Source: an uncultured Bacteroidota bacterium | Lineage (GTDB): Bacteria > Bacteroidota > Bacteroidia > Bacteroidales > P3 | Direction of reading: 5' to 3' | NCBI GenBank assembly: GCA_902778925.1 | Contig: CACYZN010000014.1 | Location: 29,421-93,420 of the forward strand | Length of the DNA stretch: 64,000 bases | Shown: positions 9,201 through 17,472 of the stretch, piece by piece | Layout of the letters: each line of letters begins with the position of its first letter | Numbering within the stretch: the stretch's first letter is position 1 | The notes under the pieces: generated by a model | What the model was told of the DNA's origin: nothing | Database searches by the model: none | Seen by the model: only the letters and a program-made list of their open reading frames with translations | Program-made: the position numbers and the translations under genes

Positions 9201-10887
9201 TAATGACCCAGTTGTCGGGGCCTGCGGAGGAATAGGGGCTGTGGATGTAGCCTTCGGGGTCGTAGTTCCAAGAGGTGCCGTTTCCATCCTCATCGAGGAC
9301 CGTCCAGCACTCGAGCTCGTTCACGTTACTAAAGTCTTCGGTCCAGGGTAGGCTGTCGATAGGCTGGCAGTTGCGTACGTGGACATACATGACAGCCGAG
9401 TCTGTGCCGTAGCTGTTGGAAACCACCACGGTGAGGGTGTCCTCGCCGCCAGCAGTGTAGGTGATTTCAAGCACACTGTCGGCGGGCGTCATGGTAGCGT
9501 TGCCGGCGGCCTCCATGGTCGAGGTCCAGGTGTAGAGGATGCCATTGAGGTCACCCTCGGCAATTACCGCGGGGAAAGTATTGGGAGTATTAACGTCTGT
9601 CATGGTCGAGGCAGCAGGCAGGAACACTACAGGAGCCAAAGTGTTGCGCATCTTTATATCGTCAATATACATGGTGCCGCCGGCCGTGTGCTCGATAGCG
9701 ATGGTAATGTTCTGTCCGGCATAGGGGAGCAAGCTCAGGCGGACACTCTGGTAGGTGCTGCCAGTGAGGGTAGTGTCCATCACCTCCGTAAAGGTGCTGT
9801 CAAAGGTCAGCGAAGCCTCGGTTGAGACATAGAGCTTGAAGGTAATATCGCTGGCATAGGGCAAGGCATAGAATTCAAAGATGGCGTTTTGGTCTACTTC
9901 GGGAGCCTCAATGACGGGCGTAACCACGTAGTGGTCGGGGCAAGACGAGCTATAGAAAGAGTAGCTGCCTGTGTGGGGATTGCTGGCCTCAGTGCGCCAG
10001 TACATATGCTCATAAGCGTAGCAGTTGGCATGGTCTTCCTCGAAGCCGAAGTGATAGGGCAAAGTGATGTTCACACACTCGGTCATGAACTGCTCGGTTA
10101 TGGCAAACGAGGTGTCGCCGTCGCAGAGCGAGTAGAGGTGGATTGTATAGACCGTGCCCGGGGTGAGGTCGGTGAAGCTGTAGCTGCCACTGGTGAGAGG
10201 CTCTTGCTCAACACCGTTGACGAGGAAGCGGACACCGTTGGTGGCGCAACTGGGCATATCGAAGGTCATGTCGGCGCTGGTCGAGGTGATATTGCTGAAC
10301 GCAAGGCCCGAAGGAGGCTGGCAGCCGGCGGCAACCTCTATGGCAATGTCGTCGATGTGGAAGTAGAACATGTCATAGCAGTTGTAGTGGCGGAAGGCGA
10401 CATAGATGGTCTCGCCTTCATAGCCAGCCAGCGACACTGTGTTCAAAACCCACTCAGCATCGGCAGCCGTCAGGGTGCGTTCAAAGACCGGATCGTCGGT
10501 GAAATCGTCCACTGTGTTACCCGTGGTCGAGATATAGACGGCATAGTGTTCGGCAGGATAGCTGGGGTCCTGCGTTCTGTGCCACCAACTCAGCTGGCGT
10601 GCACTGTCGTCGAGCACTATGGCCGGACTTACCAACCAGTTGTCGGGGGCTACTGCACTATAGTTATAGTAGGAGTACGACGCAATGGTGTGACTGCCGG
10701 TGTGTGCCAGAATAGTCGAACTGGCGGTGAATACCGTCCAATCATTTCCGTCGTCATCATTGTCGATAACTGTCCAGCCGTCGAGGCCGTTTTCAAAGCC
10801 CTGCGTATACGGGAATGTCGTAATCTGGGCCTGTGCCACGGCGCCGCCTAGCAGCGCTGCAAGCACAAATAGTAAGGTCTTTTTCAT
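6244..10887 (-). CDS. T9SS-secreted adhesin with cleaved-adhesin and fibronectin type III domains
   Basis: A 1547-residue secreted protein. Residues 1-21 are a signal peptide (MKKTLLFVLAALLGGAVAQA). Then come alternating 'choice-of-anchor J'/cleaved-adhesin modules (for example ~22-195, starting FPYTQGFENGLDGW; further copies near residues 280-410, 510-650 and 755-930) and fibronectin type III-like modules ending in YxVxVRAxCGxGD. Near residues 1270-1345 there is a module with SYGDGWNGNA that also occurs in the giant protein at 36941-55984. The last ~75 residues are a T9SS type A sorting domain: LYPNPAVDKVNV, then ISILDLNGRELIR and a final KLVIR. The protein should cross the outer membrane by T9SS and stay on the surface, probably linked to LPS. 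A minus-strand promoter lies at 11014. Confidence 0.88.
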   Translation of the reverse strand: MKKTLLFVLAALLGGAVAQAQITTFPYTQGFENGLDGWTVIDNDDDGNDWTVFTASSTILAHTGSHTIASYSYYNYSAVAPDNWLVSPAIVLDDSARQLSWWHRTQDPSYPAEHYAVYISTTGNTVDDFTDDPVFERTLTAADAEWVLNTVSLAGYEGETIYVAFRHYNCYDMFYFHIDDIAIEVAAGCQPPSGLAFSNITSTSADMTFDMPSCATNGVRFLVNGVEQEPLTSGSYSFTDLTPGTVYTIHLYSLCDGDTSFAITEQFMTECVNITLPYHFGFEEDHANCYAYEHMYWRTEASNPHTGSYSFYSSSCPDHYVVTPVIEAPEVDQNAIFEFYALPYASDITFKLYVSTEASLTFDSTFTEVMDTTLTGSTYQSVRLSLLPYAGQNITIAIEHTAGGTMYIDDIKMRNTLAPVVFLPAASTMTDVNTPNTFPAVIAEGDLNGILYTWTSTMEAAGNATMTPADSVLEITYTAGGEDTLTVVVSNSYGTDSAVMYVHVRNCQPIDSLPWTEDFSNVNELECWTVLDEDGNGTSWNYDPEGYIHSPYSSAGPDNWVITPAIVIPDEDAESLILSWSVQGDEYTVENHYQVLVSPTAGTIAAAFTDTLVDESHPEGVWVNRTVSVAQYAGQTVRFAFRHVNTGDDDGMDIDNVCVRNSLAPVIEASAPVMADVNVPVTAVAILQEGSHEELYYTWTSTMEVAGNATLVATEDTAIITYTATGRDTLTVVATNAYGTDTVVMYVTVRDLNPVAEFPYTTGFEEADSADNASWYFANSSNGWYIDSATANTGSQSLYISSDNGATNNYAITASSASFAYRAINFATAGDYAFSFDWRTQGEGNYDYIRAFLTPSSTAYVAGDNTGIETTSLPAGYIALDGGSKLNLDSNWNTQNAVVSIATPGVYLLTFYWRNDYSMGTQPPAAIDNVTVAPLSCSTPGDIVFDNITSDSLEFHWTPRGEETSWEVTVGQTAVVVTDSFYVAEGLQANTNYNVSVRAICGEGDSSFAVSVAVRTACSDVELPYTEDFENGGEQCWNILDYYNSTYTGVTTSNYATSGTKVLRMYPGYNYQPVFAVMPRVSDLGDKMLVFNACGSSYITLQVGTMASPIDTTTFVPLYSVMSGFSLTMAEHEVYFNGDTTGNEYIAFRVGVNSSYGYSFYLDDVTVMVAPSCAKPTGIEVSDIATDGATLTITDTANLGNYSVVVLNGTDTVVDAIATSDVYSIAGLEANTNYTVVVKGICGDGTTTMALAATFRTACTGGNCEFTVDMADSYGDGWNGNAINVMQNGQLYESLTITSGNSNTVTVAPCLGDPIVLLWNSGSYAYETSFSISNAAGENILAMDGDDLYSGDTLVVFDGNCGVSYVIGDTVPGPGPQPQPDTCIAPTNLRVLSTTKTNATIDWTPGASEAQWQIELNGNVQNNVAVAHPYVLNGLAAGTQYRVRVRAVCGANMFSEWTDTLVFTTATDTTGIVSAETIGFGLYPNPAVDKVNVDFDGVALISILDLNGRELIRTDEKTIDIEGLAKGTYFVRLTSQEGTAVRKLVIR

Positions 10888-11013
10888 ACTGTTTGTTTTA
10901 TTGTTTGTTTGTTAGTTTTTCTTTTCCATGGCTACCGACCTGTGCAGCCGCCATTGCCCCAAACCACTGATGCACAACTCGCACAGCAATTGCAGGGCCG
11001 TCTTTCACAAGTG

Positions 11014-11021
11014 CAAATATA
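11014..11021 (-). promoter_or_regulatory. Bacteroidota-type -7 box for the 1547-residue adhesin gene
   Basis: TATATTTG on the minus strand, 127 bases before the start codon, with TTG (complement of 11042-11044) 20 bases upstream. This fits the TTTG-N19-TAnnTTTG pattern of the main sigma factor in this phylum. Confidence 0.6.
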
Positions 11022-11120
11022 CACAATATTATTGACCCGTGCAATTATTATGTTTTTTTCACTTTTCAACCATATTTCAACACCGCTCGCCTACCCCCTG
11101 AAAACCAGCTCCTCCAGGGC

Positions 11121-11243
11121 TCCCCTCCGCTTCCCCTCCGGTATTTCTTATGTACTTCTTATGTATTTCTTATGTATTTCTTATGTTTTAAACATAAATA
11201 CAACATAAGATATACATAAACCGGAAGCGGAGGGGATGGGGGG
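11121..11243. repeat. Palindromic iteron element, copy A
   Basis: A C-rich left end (TCCCCTCCGCTTCC) and its complement at the right end (GGAAGCGGAGGGGA, near 11222-11236) frame a long imperfect palindrome made of TTCTTATGTA-like units, centred on ATGTTTTAAACAT at 11183-11195. Three related copies lie at 22936, 27283 and 35829. It occupies the space between two divergent genes and holds no gene. Confidence 0.85.
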
Positions 11244-11260
11244 AATTACAATTTTTTGTG

Positions 11261-11268
11261 TATCTTTG
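11261..11268 (+). promoter_or_regulatory. -7 box for mfd
   Basis: TATCTTTG followed by C, the common Bacteroidota -7 form, 18 bases downstream of palindrome copy A. No good TTTG is seen 19 bases upstream, where the G-rich arm of the repeat lies. Its position makes the ATG at 11236 an unlikely start for mfd. Confidence 0.55.
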
Positions 11269-11304
11269 CAACGCAATTTTAACCAACCAAAGCGCAACTG
11301 CATC

Positions 11305-14300
11305 TTGATAATCAACGATATATATACCGACAGCCAGTTTGTGGCCCTGGTCGGGGAGCGACTGGGCAAGCGCGAGGTGCGCCTGCACATCGACGGCATG
11401 ACGGGGTCGATGCCCGCCGCGGTGATAGCCGCCACGGCCACCCGCATGGCCACGGCCTCGCACATGGTGATAGCGCCGTCGAAAGAGGCTGCCTTCTACA
11501 TGGCCAACGACCTGGAAGCGCTGCTGGGAGGTGATAGGTTAAAGGTTAAAGGTGAAACAGCTGAAGACCCTCAAGTTTCACCTCTCACCTCTCACCTCGC
11601 ACCAGCGGTGATGCTCTTCCCCACCTCGTACCGCCGGCCGTACCACTACGACGACCAGCCCACCGAGAACGCCAATGTGGTGATGCGCACCGAGGTGATG
11701 AAGGAGCTTGCCGCCGGCCGCCCCGCCATCGTGGTGACCTATGCCGAAGCGCTGAGCGAGAAGGTGGTGGGCAGCCGCACCCTGGGCGCCAACACCGTGC
11801 GACTGGTGCGCGGCGCCAAGGCCGACATCTGGGAGCTGGTGGAGCGACTGGCCGAGCTGGGCTTCGAGCGCGAGGACTTCGTGGTCGAACCGGGACAGAT
11901 GGCCGTCCGCGGCGGCATACTCGACATCTACTCGTTCGGCGCCGACCTGCCCTTCCGCATCGAGTTCTTCGACGACGAGGTGGTCTCGCTCCGCACCTAC
12001 GACGCCGCCACACAGCTCAGCGTCAAGCAGCTGGACCGCATCGACGTGATACCCCGGGTGTCCGACCTCTCGGACGGCTCGGGCCTGCCAGACCGCAGGG
12101 TCTCGCTGCTGGAATACTTCGGCTCGGACGATGTGGTGTGGACCCAGAGCCTGATGATGACCTGCGAGCAGATGGACCGCACACTCGACGACACAAGGCG
12201 CGCCTACGACGAGCGCATGGCCGACCGCGAGCACCCCATTGCCGGCGCCCTGCCCAAGCCCGACGACCTCAGCTGCGCGGCCAACGAGCTGCTGCGCAAG
12301 ATGCTCGACATGAAGATTGTGGAGTACGGCAACAGCCACTACTTCTCGACCGAGGAGCGCCTGGAAGCCCACAGCGAGCCGCAGCCGCCGGTCAACAAGC
12401 AGTACGACCTGCTGGAGCAGAACCTGGCCGACTATGCCGAGCGCCAATACCGACTGTTCATAGCCGTCTCGGGCGAAAGCCAGCAGCGCCGCCTGGAGAA
12501 GATATTGGCAGGTGGCAACGCCCAACTGCCATCCGCCGACCAACAACCGCCAACCAACAACTACCAACTGCTGACGTTCAACCTGAGCCACGGATTCATC
12601 GACCACGACCAGCGTCTGCTCTGCTATACCGACCACGAGATATTCGACCGCTACCACAAGTACACGGTCAAGGACATGCGCTCGCAGCGCGAGGCCATGA
12701 CCATCAAGGAACTCTTCGAGCTGAAGCCGGGCGACTTCGTAACCCACATCGACTACGGCGTGGGCCGCTTCTCGGGCCTCGAGAAAATCACCCAGAACGG
12801 CAAGACGCAAGAGGTGATACGCCTGATATACAAGAACAACGACGTGCTGTATATCAGCATCCACGGCCTGCACAAGATAAGCCGCTACGTGGGTCGCGAG
12901 GGCGAGGCACCCCAGCTGAACCGACTGGGGTCGAACACCTGGCAGGTGCTGAAGCAGAAGACCAAGCGCCAGGTGAAAGACATCGCGCGCGACCTCATAG
13001 CCCTCTACGCCAAGCGCAAGGCCTCGCGCGGCTTCGCCTTCAGCCCCGACTGCTCGATGCAGACCGAGCTCGAGGCCTCGTTCCAGTACGAAGACACCCC
13101 CGACCAGCTGAAAGCCACCGTGGCCGTGAAGCACGACATGGAAGAGCCCGTGCCCATGGACCGCCTGGTGTGCGGCGACGTGGGCTTCGGCAAGACCGAG
13201 GTGGCCATACGCGCCGCCTTCAAGGCCTGCTGCGACTCGAAGCAGGTGGCCGTCCTCGTGCCCAGCACCGTGCTCGCCTTCCAGCACTACAACACCTTCA
13301 GACAACGCCTCGCCGGCATGCCCGTGCGCGTCGACTACCTGAACCGCTTCCGCACCGCCAAGGAGAAGACCCAAATATACAAAGACCTCGAAGCCGGCAA
13401 GATAGACATACTCATAGGCACCCACGCCATCACCAACAAGGACCTCAAGTTCAAGGACCTTGGACTGCTCATCGTCGACGAGGAGCAGAAGTTCGGCGTC
13501 AGCGTCAAGGAGAAGCTGAAGCAGATGAAGGTGGGCGTCGACTGCCTCACCCTCACCGCCACCCCCATACCGCGCACCCTGCAGTTCTCGCTCATGGGGG
13601 CCCGCGACCTGAGCATCATACAGACCCCGCCGCCCAACCGCCAGCCCATAGAGACCGAGCTGAGCGACTTCAGCGAAGAGCTGATACGCGACGCCATCAT
13701 GTTCGAGATAAGCCGTGGAGGCCAGACCTTCTTCATAAGCAACCGCGTGGAGAACCTGCCCGAGATGGCGGGGCTGGTGCAACGTCTGGTGCCCGACGCC
13801 CGCGTCGCCATGGCACATGGCCGCATGGAAGGCAAGGAGGCCGAAGAAACACTGATGCGCTTCCTCGAGGGCGACATCGATGTGCTGGTGGCCACCAGTA
13901 TTGTCGAGAACGGCCTCGATATACCGAACGCCAACACGATGATCATCAACAACGCCCACCAGTTCGGCCTGAGCGACCTGCACCAGATGCGTGGCCGCGT
14001 GGGCCGCTCCAACCGCAAGGCCTTCTGCTACATGCTCATCCCCTCCTACCTCACCCTCACCACCGACGCACAACGCCGCCTGAAAGCCATCGAGGAGTTC
14101 TCGACCGTGGGCAGCGGCTTCAACATAGCCATGCGCGACCTCGACATACGTGGCGCCGGCAACATACTGGGCGCCGAGCAAAGCGGCTTCATCAGCGAGG
14201 TGGGCTACGACATGTACCACAAGATATTGAACGAGGCCATCGACGAGCTGAAGGAGAGCGACTTTGCCGACCTCTTTGCCAGCGAGGCCGAGGAAAAGAA

Positions 14301-14760
14301 AGAGTACGCCCGCGAGTGCACCATCGAGACCGACCTCGAGGTGCTGCTGCCCGACGAGTATGTCACCTCGGTGAGCGAGCGCCTGCTGCTATACCGCGAG
14401 CTGAACGACCTGCAGACTGACGAGGAGTTGGCCGCCTACCGCGCACGACTCGAGGACCGCTTCGGTCCCGTGCCGCAGGCCACCGACGAACTGATACGCA
14501 CCATCACCCTGCGTCGCATTGCCAAGGAGTTCGGCATAGAGAAGCTGATACTGAAGCAGAGCCGCATGGTGTGCCACCTGGTGAGCAACCCACAGAACCC
14601 GTTCTACCAGAGCGCCAACTTCAACAAGCTGATACAATACGTACAGGCCAACCCGCGCCGCGTGGCTCTCAAGGAGACGCCCGAGCGCCTGAGCCTATCG
14701 ATAGCCAACGTGCCGAATATCACAGCGGCGCTGGAGCAGTTGCAAAGGCTGACTGCATAG
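11305..14760 (+). CDS. mfd: Transcription-repair coupling factor Mfd
   Basis: About 1151 residues. Mfd is the DNA translocase that pushes stalled RNA polymerase off lesions and recruits UvrA. An N-terminal UvrB-like region is followed by a CarD-type RNA polymerase interaction domain (FELKPGDFVTHIDYGVGRF), a helicase core with Walker A GDVGFGKTE, motif II DEEQ and the TATPIPRTL motif, a second RecA-like lobe (GRMEGKEAEETL, VATSIVENGLDIPN, HQMRGRVGRS), and the TRCF C-terminal domain. The only upstream ATG in frame (11236) precedes the -7 box, so I favour the TTG at 11305; the true start is uncertain. Two low-complexity insertions, at 11536-11597 and 12521-12570, are in frame and sit between conserved blocks. 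A 21-base stem terminator follows. Confidence 0.93.
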   Translation: MIINDIYTDSQFVALVGERLGKREVRLHIDGMTGSMPAAVIAATATRMATASHMVIAPSKEAAFYMANDLEALLGGDRLKVKGETAEDPQVSPLTSHLAPAVMLFPTSYRRPYHYDDQPTENANVVMRTEVMKELAAGRPAIVVTYAEALSEKVVGSRTLGANTVRLVRGAKADIWELVERLAELGFEREDFVVEPGQMAVRGGILDIYSFGADLPFRIEFFDDEVVSLRTYDAATQLSVKQLDRIDVIPRVSDLSDGSGLPDRRVSLLEYFGSDDVVWTQSLMMTCEQMDRTLDDTRRAYDERMADREHPIAGALPKPDDLSCAANELLRKMLDMKIVEYGNSHYFSTEERLEAHSEPQPPVNKQYDLLEQNLADYAERQYRLFIAVSGESQQRRLEKILAGGNAQLPSADQQPPTNNYQLLTFNLSHGFIDHDQRLLCYTDHEIFDRYHKYTVKDMRSQREAMTIKELFELKPGDFVTHIDYGVGRFSGLEKITQNGKTQEVIRLIYKNNDVLYISIHGLHKISRYVGREGEAPQLNRLGSNTWQVLKQKTKRQVKDIARDLIALYAKRKASRGFAFSPDCSMQTELEASFQYEDTPDQLKATVAVKHDMEEPVPMDRLVCGDVGFGKTEVAIRAAFKACCDSKQVAVLVPSTVLAFQHYNTFRQRLAGMPVRVDYLNRFRTAKEKTQIYKDLEAGKIDILIGTHAITNKDLKFKDLGLLIVDEEQKFGVSVKEKLKQMKVGVDCLTLTATPIPRTLQFSLMGARDLSIIQTPPPNRQPIETELSDFSEELIRDAIMFEISRGGQTFFISNRVENLPEMAGLVQRLVPDARVAMAHGRMEGKEAEETLMRFLEGDIDVLVATSIVENGLDIPNANTMIINNAHQFGLSDLHQMRGRVGRSNRKAFCYMLIPSYLTLTTDAQRRLKAIEEFSTVGSGFNIAMRDLDIRGAGNILGAEQSGFISEVGYDMYHKILNEAIDELKESDFADLFASEAEEKKEYARECTIETDLEVLLPDEYVTSVSERLLLYRELNDLQTDEELAAYRARLEDRFGPVPQATDELIRTITLRRIAKEFGIEKLILKQSRMVCHLVSNPQNPFYQSANFNKLIQYVQANPRRVALKETPERLSLSIANVPNITAALEQLQRLTA
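11536..11597. repeat. Inverted heptad repeat inserted in frame in mfd
   Basis: The left arm (11536-11558) is built of GGTTAAA, GGTTAAA and GGTGAAA units; the right arm (11575-11597) is its complement with four mismatches, as GGTGAGA-type units. It encodes GDRLKVKGETAEDPQVSPLT-like sequence with no counterpart in Mfd. Similar heptads occur at 36762-36855. Confidence 0.8.
12521..12570. repeat. Second low-complexity heptad-like insertion in mfd
   Basis: About 50 bases of CCAACTG, CCATCCG, CCGACCAA, CAACTAC-type units, coding for AQLPSADQQPPTNNYQLL. It falls between KILAGG and the conserved GFIDHDQRLLCYTDHEIFDR block, where other Mfd proteins have a variable loop. Confidence 0.55.
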
Positions 14761-14763
14761 AAA

Positions 14764-14809
14764 ACAGAAGCAGAGCGGCGACCCTGATGGGTCGCCGCTC
14801 TGCTTCTGT
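14764..14809. terminator. Two-way terminator between mfd and the PepSY-like gene
   Basis: Perfect 21-base arms (14764-14784 and 14789-14809) with a 4-base loop (TGAT). It lies 3 bases after the mfd stop and 12 bases from the end of the converging gene. AAAAC flanks the left side, giving GTTTT for the minus-strand transcript. Confidence 0.8.
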
Positions 14810-14821
14810 ATCCGGGGCGTG

Positions 14822-15871
14822 CTACTGCACGTCGCGCTCGTCGAGGGGCTGGGCCAGGAGCTCGGTGAAGACACCGCGGTTGTCGAACTCCATGCGGGTG
14901 AAGCGCGGCTCGCGCACTCCTTTTATCTTCTGGCTCACCACCACGTAGGTGTAGGGCTTGGGCTTCTTGCCGTCGGCACCGCGGAACTTCGAGTTGTACT
15001 CGTAGACCACCATCTTCTCTATCTTGTACTTCTCGCCGTTGAACTTCTCGTCGAGGTACTGGAGTATGGCCTTGTTGTATTTATCCTTCTTGAGCAGCTT
15101 GCCGGTCATGCGCTGCTGGTTGGTGCGCATGTCGTAGACAGCCTCAAGCTTCTCCTTTTTGGCATTGCTGAAGTAGGCCACGGCATAGTAATCTCCACGT
15201 TTCACCCACTCGGGGCCGGCGGTGACGCGCTTGCCGAGGGTCTTCTGGAAGTTGTCCTTTATCTCTTCGGCGGGGTCGAAGTGTTCCACCTGAGGCTCGT
15301 CGACCACAGGGGCGGGCCGGTCGCGGCGACGGCTATTCTCGGTGCCGGTCTTCTGGCTCACCTTGTCGTCGGTAGCGTCGGGGTTGTTGTGGGTATAGTA
15401 GTCGCGCTTGACGGCATCCGGGTCGGGGGCATTGCTCTTCATCAGCTTGCCACGGGTGTCGAATATCATCTCGCAGTCGTTCTCGGCTATGCCTTTCTTT
15501 ATTATAATCATACGGTAGTAGTTGTCACCGTTCATCTCTTCGACATAGTCGATGCTCTTCACGCGGTAGCCCGGGTAGTTGTTGACAAAGTAGGTGTTCA
15601 TCATGGTGGGGCACTCCTCCATCTTGACGGGGAAAGCCGAGTACTGCCAATCGCCACCGGCAGTGAAGTAGGCACGGCCATTCTGTCCGTCTATGACCAC
15701 CTCGGCGATGTACTGGCCGGGGGCCTGGTACCAAGTGCGCACCTTGTACGACTCGTAGGTCTTCTCGAGCGACAGAAGCACGCTCTTAGGCACGGCGGTC
15801 TCTTTGATTTTGGTCTGTGCACCTGCCATCAGGGGCAGCACCATGAGCGCTATAAGAACGATCTTTTTCAT
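14822..15871 (-). CDS. Secreted PepSY-like (BLIP-like fold) protein
   Basis: A 349-residue exported protein with a signal peptide at residues 1-19 (ending AGAQ). Two similar halves are seen: residues ~25-150, with VPKSVLLSLEKTYESYKVRTW and TWYQAPGQYIAEV-like strands, and ~210-345, with a matching VKRGDYYAVAYF segment. They resemble the DUF2874/PepSY-like domains common in Bacteroidales periplasmic proteins. A charged, proline-rich linker (~155-200) joins them. Such domains are thought to bind peptides or proteins; no enzyme motif is present. It lies on the same strand as purA but 39 bases behind it with its own leader, so a shared transcript is possible but not required. Confidence 0.65.
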   Translation of the reverse strand: MKKIVLIALMVLPLMAGAQTKIKETAVPKSVLLSLEKTYESYKVRTWYQAPGQYIAEVVIDGQNGRAYFTAGGDWQYSAFPVKMEECPTMMNTYFVNNYPGYRVKSIDYVEEMNGDNYYRMIIIKKGIAENDCEMIFDTRGKLMKSNAPDPDAVKRDYYTHNNPDATDDKVSQKTGTENSRRRDRPAPVVDEPQVEHFDPAEEIKDNFQKTLGKRVTAGPEWVKRGDYYAVAYFSNAKKEKLEAVYDMRTNQQRMTGKLLKKDKYNKAILQYLDEKFNGEKYKIEKMVVYEYNSKFRGADGKKPKPYTYVVVSQKIKGVREPRFTRMEFDNRGVFTELLAQPLDERDVQ

Positions 15872-15910
15872 ATCGGTTTGTTTTTCTATTATGTACTTGT
15901 TGCTTCGGTT

Positions 15911-17209
15911 TTATTGCGCCTTGAAAAGCACGTCCTTTCGGTCGGGGCTGATGCTTACGGCGGCGATACGGACACCGGTCTGCTGCTCGATGGCGGCGAG
16001 GTAGCTGAGCAGGTTGGCCGGCAGGTCGTTGTAGTTCTCGATACCGGCAAGGCTTTGCTTCCAGCCCGCAAAGGGGGTAAGTACGGGGTGTATGGGGACT
16101 GTGTTGTATTCGAAGGGTATCTCGTCGGTCTGGCGGCCCTCGATGTCATAGGCGGTGCACATGCATACCTGATCGAAATCGTTCATCACATCGGGCTTGG
16201 TGACATAAAGCTCGGTCACCCCGTTTATCATGCAGGCGTAGCGCAGGGCTGGCATGTCTATCCAGCCACAGCGACGCGGACGGCCGGTGGTGGCTCCGTA
16301 CTCGTGGCCGAGTTCGCAGAGCTTGGCACCCGTCTCGTCAAACAGCTCGGTCGGGAAGGGACCCGCTCCCACACGGGTGCAGTAGGCCTTGGTGATGCCC
16401 ATCACCTTGCCGATGGTGCTTGGGGCCACACCAAGCCCAGTGCATACGCCAGCGGTGATGGTGTTGCTGCTGGTCACGAAAGGATAGGTACCGAAGTCGA
16501 TGTCGAGCATCATGGCCTGGGCACCTTCGGCGAGGACTCGCTTGCCGTCACGCAGGCACTGGTTGATGAAGTACTCGCTGTTTACGAAGCGGAAGCGCTT
16601 CAGGGTATCGAGGCTTTCCATCCACAGCTGCTCGTACTGGTCGAGGCCGAGGCCATCGATGCGGAAGCTGTCTATGTCGAAGCCCAGAGTCTGGGCCATG
16701 CGTATGTGCTGTTCTTTGAGCATGATGTAGCGCTCGCGGAAGTCGCTAGCCAAAATGTCGCCCACGCGCAGTCCAGTGCGGGCTATCTTGTCGGTATAGG
16801 CTGGGCCTATGCCTTTAAGCGTGGAGCCTATCTTCGAGTTGCCCTTTGCCTGCTCGTTGGCGGCATCCATCATGCGGTGGCTGGGCAGTATGAGGTGGGC
16901 TTTCTTCGACACCAGCAGGTTGCGCGTAGCGTCAACGCCCTTGGCGTCGAGCTCCTCAATCTCCTGACGGAAGATGCGGGGTTCAATCAGCACTCCGTTA
17001 CCTATGAGGTTCACTTTGTCGGTATGGAAGATACCGCTCGGTATGATGTGCAGCACATGCTTTATGCCGCCAAACTCCAAAGTGTGGCCTGCATTGGGAC
17101 CGCCCTGGAAACGGGCTATTACATCGTAGTCGGGTGTGAGCACGTCGACAATCTTACCCTTGCCTTCGTCGCCCCATTGGAGGCCTAACAGTACGTCTAT
17201 TTTGGTCAT
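15911..17209 (-). CDS. purA: Adenylosuccinate synthetase
   Basis: A 432-residue cytoplasmic enzyme that joins IMP and aspartate with GTP to make adenylosuccinate, the first committed step to AMP. The N-terminal GTP loop WGDEGKGKIVD is at residues 12-22, followed by FQGGPNAGHT, the GIGPAYTDK loop, and the C-terminal PTTIGRPRRCGW-type IMP/GTP motif, here ATTGRPRRCGW. Length matches the family. A well-spaced promoter lies at 17275-17304 on the minus strand. purH, another purine gene, is in the same window but far away (33941-35470). Confidence 0.97.
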   Translation of the reverse strand: MTKIDVLLGLQWGDEGKGKIVDVLTPDYDVIARFQGGPNAGHTLEFGGIKHVLHIIPSGIFHTDKVNLIGNGVLIEPRIFRQEIEELDAKGVDATRNLLVSKKAHLILPSHRMMDAANEQAKGNSKIGSTLKGIGPAYTDKIARTGLRVGDILASDFRERYIMLKEQHIRMAQTLGFDIDSFRIDGLGLDQYEQLWMESLDTLKRFRFVNSEYFINQCLRDGKRVLAEGAQAMMLDIDFGTYPFVTSSNTITAGVCTGLGVAPSTIGKVMGITKAYCTRVGAGPFPTELFDETGAKLCELGHEYGATTGRPRRCGWIDMPALRYACMINGVTELYVTKPDVMNDFDQVCMCTAYDIEGRQTDEIPFEYNTVPIHPVLTPFAGWKQSLAGIENYNDLPANLLSYLAAIEQQTGVRIAAVSISPDRKDVLFKAQ

Positions 17210-17274
17210 TATATATTAGTTATCAATCACAACAAGTCACTGGTCGATGACCACTGACCACATATTTCACGGTG

Positions 17275-17304
17275 CAAAGATACAACTATTTTTTTACATA
17301 CAAA
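17275..17304 (-). promoter_or_regulatory. purA promoter
   Basis: Minus strand: TTTG (17301-17304), 18-base spacer, TATCTTTG (17275-17282), followed 65 bases later by the purA start. This is a near-ideal Bacteroidota housekeeping promoter. Confidence 0.75.
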
Positions 17305-17365
17305 AACTTTTTTGGGGCCGGGACCAAGCACCCAGCCCTTCCGGCAAGGGTTCCCCTCCGTGTTT

Positions 17366-17410
17366 GGTCCGTATCCGCTCCGTATCCGGTCCGTATCAAG
17401 TCCGACTATA
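17366..17410. repeat. Iterated GGTCCGTATC element, copy 2
   Basis: Three units (GGTCCGTATCC, GCTCCGTATCC, GGTCCGTATC) and then AAGTCCGACTATA. Bases 17388-17410 equal 741-763 exactly. A C-rich TTCCCCTCCG head lies just upstream (17351-17360), like the head of the palindromic elements. The 263-base gap between purA and the sialidase gene otherwise holds only the purA promoter. Confidence 0.8.
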
Positions 17411-17472
17411 GCCGGTAAAAATACGTAGGAAAACCGGATGGAAATCGGACGGAAATCGGCGGTAATGCCATC

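Noticed and set aside
11121-11243. Palindrome copy A as a simple rho-independent terminator or attenuator
   Set aside because: It lies between divergent genes, where no transcript ends, and the same structure recurs in three other places with added C-rich ends.
11578-14220. An 880-codon minus-strand frame opposite mfd
   Set aside because: Its composition (Val, His, Leu, Gly) is that of an antisense shadow, and mfd is unambiguous on the other strand.
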